Shown piece by piece: positions 63,145 to 64,000 of a stretch of 64,000 bases of DNA. The DNA is from Paraburkholderia nodosa DSM 21604. GTDB taxonomy: Bacteria > Pseudomonadota > Gammaproteobacteria > Burkholderiales > Burkholderiaceae. The translations under genes and the position numbers were made by a program. Location: contig NZ_JAFA01000007.1 of the NCBI RefSeq assembly GCF_000519185.1, positions 248,001 to 312,000 of the forward strand, in the 5' to 3' direction. Every line of letters begins with the position of its first letter. Position 1 is the first letter of the stretch. The notes under the pieces are model-generated. The model ran no database searches and had not been told where the DNA came from. It saw nothing but the letters and a program-made list of their open reading frames with translations.

Positions 63145-63945
63145 ATGTCATCGCCCGCTGAGAACTACCGGATTTACGCAGTCAAGTATGCGCATTTCGA
63201 ACGCCGCTCAGGCGATAACTTCATCGGCGGCGACTCCCATGACGTGCCGATGCCGCTCGATTACTTCGTATGGGCCGTGGTGGGCGAGTCGCGCACGTTC
63301 ATCGTCGACACGGGCTTCGATCAGGCGATGGCCGACAAGCGCGGCCGCACGATCACGAACACGGTGGAGCACGGCCTCAAGCAGATCGGCATTCGCGCCG
63401 ACGACGTCGAAGACGTCATCATCACGCACATGCACTACGATCACGCAGGCAATCACTCGCTGTTCCCTCGCGCGCGCTATCACCTTCAGTACCGGGAGAT
63501 GGCGTATTGCACGGGCCGCTGCATGTGTCATCACGCGCTGAGCCATCCGTTCGAGCCGGAAGACGTGAAGTCGATGGTCGGTCGCCTGTTCGAAGGGCGC
63601 GTGCAGTTCCATGACGGCGCCTCTGAGATCGCGCCAGGACTGAGCGTGCATTGGGTCGGCGGACATACGAACGGCCTGCAGGTCGTGCGCGTGCATACGC
63701 AGCGCGGCTGGGTCGTGCTGGCGTCGGATGCTTCGCACTTCTACGCGAACATGCAGGAGCATCGGCCGTTCCCCGTCGTCTACAACGTCGGCGACATGCT
63801 GGAGGGCTATGAAGCCGCTCATCGGCTGGCGCGCTCGCCGAATCACGTGATTCCCGGCCACGATCCCGCGGTGCTGACGCGCTATCCGTCGCATGACCGC
63901 GCGACGGAAGGCTGGATCGTGCGGCTCGATGCAGAAGCACGCTAA
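63145..63945 (+). CDS. MBL-fold, N-acyl-homoserine-lactonase-like hydrolase
   Basis: This 266-residue metallo-beta-lactamase-fold enzyme has H95-M-H97-Y-D99-H100 (in ITHMHYDHAGN) as the dinuclear zinc motif. A third histidine is in GGHTNGLQVV near 174, the bridging aspartate in ASDASHFY near 195, and the last histidine in IPGHDPAVL near 241. The pattern is that of AiiA-type lactonases and relatives. Quorum-signal hydrolysis is possible, but given the transporter and SDR on either side, ring opening of a catabolic lactone is equally likely. It follows the MFS gene by 54 bp and precedes the SDR start by 13 bp. Confidence 0.9.
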   Translation: MSSPAENYRIYAVKYAHFERRSGDNFIGGDSHDVPMPLDYFVWAVVGESRTFIVDTGFDQAMADKRGRTITNTVEHGLKQIGIRADDVEDVIITHMHYDHAGNHSLFPRARYHLQYREMAYCTGRCMCHHALSHPFEPEDVKSMVGRLFEGRVQFHDGASEIAPGLSVHWVGGHTNGLQVVRVHTQRGWVVLASDASHFYANMQEHRPFPVVYNVGDMLEGYEAAHRLARSPNHVIPGHDPAVLTRYPSHDRATEGWIVRLDAEAR

Positions 63946-63958
63946 GCGGGGCGGCAAG

Positions 63959-64000
63959 ATGATCCTGAAAGGCAAGCGCGCGCTCGTTACGGGTTCGTCC
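63959..64000 (+). CDS. Short-chain dehydrogenase/reductase, first 14 codons
   Basis: ATG at 63959 opens MILKGKRALVTGSS, the first beta-strand and the beginning of the TGxxxGxG cofactor loop of an SDR. The rest lies beyond the window. It is the third gene of the operon with the MFS transporter and lactonase-like protein. Confidence 0.75.
   Translation, partial: MILKGKRALVTGSS

Overview
The window looks like an accessory replicon or genomic island of a beta-proteobacterium close to Paraburkholderia/Burkholderia/Caballeronia. The basis is high-GC codon use, a Burkholderia-type trimeric porin, IclR/LysR-regulated amine and amino-acid catabolism with several ABC importers, a Tn3-family transposon and IS6-family elements. 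The assignment is inference; there is no rRNA, tRNA, replication or housekeeping gene to anchor it.

Layout. (1) 1-3453: right part of a Tn3-family transposon (transposase, DUF6429 protein, 38-bp terminal repeat); its left end lies outside the window. (2) 3465-13002: a minus-strand cluster encoding a Pot-type (polyamine/compatible-solute class) ABC importer, with hydantoinase/oxoprolinase HyuA and HyuB subunits between its binding protein and its ATPase/permeases, ended by a small DUF861 cupin. A divergent IclR regulator starts beside a dyad operator. (3) 13018-35554: a large catabolic block with a MmgE/PrpD protein, a LysR regulator, two aldehyde dehydrogenases, a HAD hydrolase, two FAD-dependent amine/amino-acid oxidases, three class III aminotransferases, an aldo/keto reductase, a dipeptide-type ABC importer and a polar-amino-acid ABC importer. 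Five promoters here share one architecture: a 17-bp CAT-N11-ATG-like LysR box whose first base lies exactly 37 bp before the -35 hexamer, followed by a sigma70 promoter. They tie the block into one probable LysR regulon.

(4) 36128-43070: an ArsB/SLC13-like permease, an MFS transporter and two related proteins built from duplicated OB-like repeats, one exported and one cytoplasmic, all minus strand. Upstream are an NtrC-type response regulator and its histidine kinase. A near-consensus sigma54 promoter preceded by two GACGC/GCGTC dyads lies in front of the structural genes. A Cache/GGDEF diguanylate cyclase follows at 43354-44862.

(5) 45139-61351: a decaying mosaic. It holds a frameshifted MarR gene, remnants of a vanillate-demethylase-type oxygenase/reductase pair, two different IS6-family elements, a 5'-truncated ATPase remnant with an in-frame stop, two DUF1254/DUF1214 fragments, a possible DUF3800 remnant and a TonB-dependent siderophore receptor split by one stop codon. 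Apparently intact genes sit among them: two AraC regulators, an SDR, a 2,4'-dihydroxyacetophenone-dioxygenase-like cupin, a porin, a cytochrome b561 and a SET-domain protein that lacks its usual N-terminus. (6) 61675-64000: MFS transporter, MBL-fold lactonase-like hydrolase and the first 14 codons of an SDR, behind a strong promoter with an overlapping palindrome.

Regions 2 and 3 together read as an uptake-and-degradation locus for nitrogenous compounds: a solute is imported, deaminated by FAD oxidases or aminotransferases, and the aldehydes are oxidised towards succinate. The substrate cannot be read from sequence.
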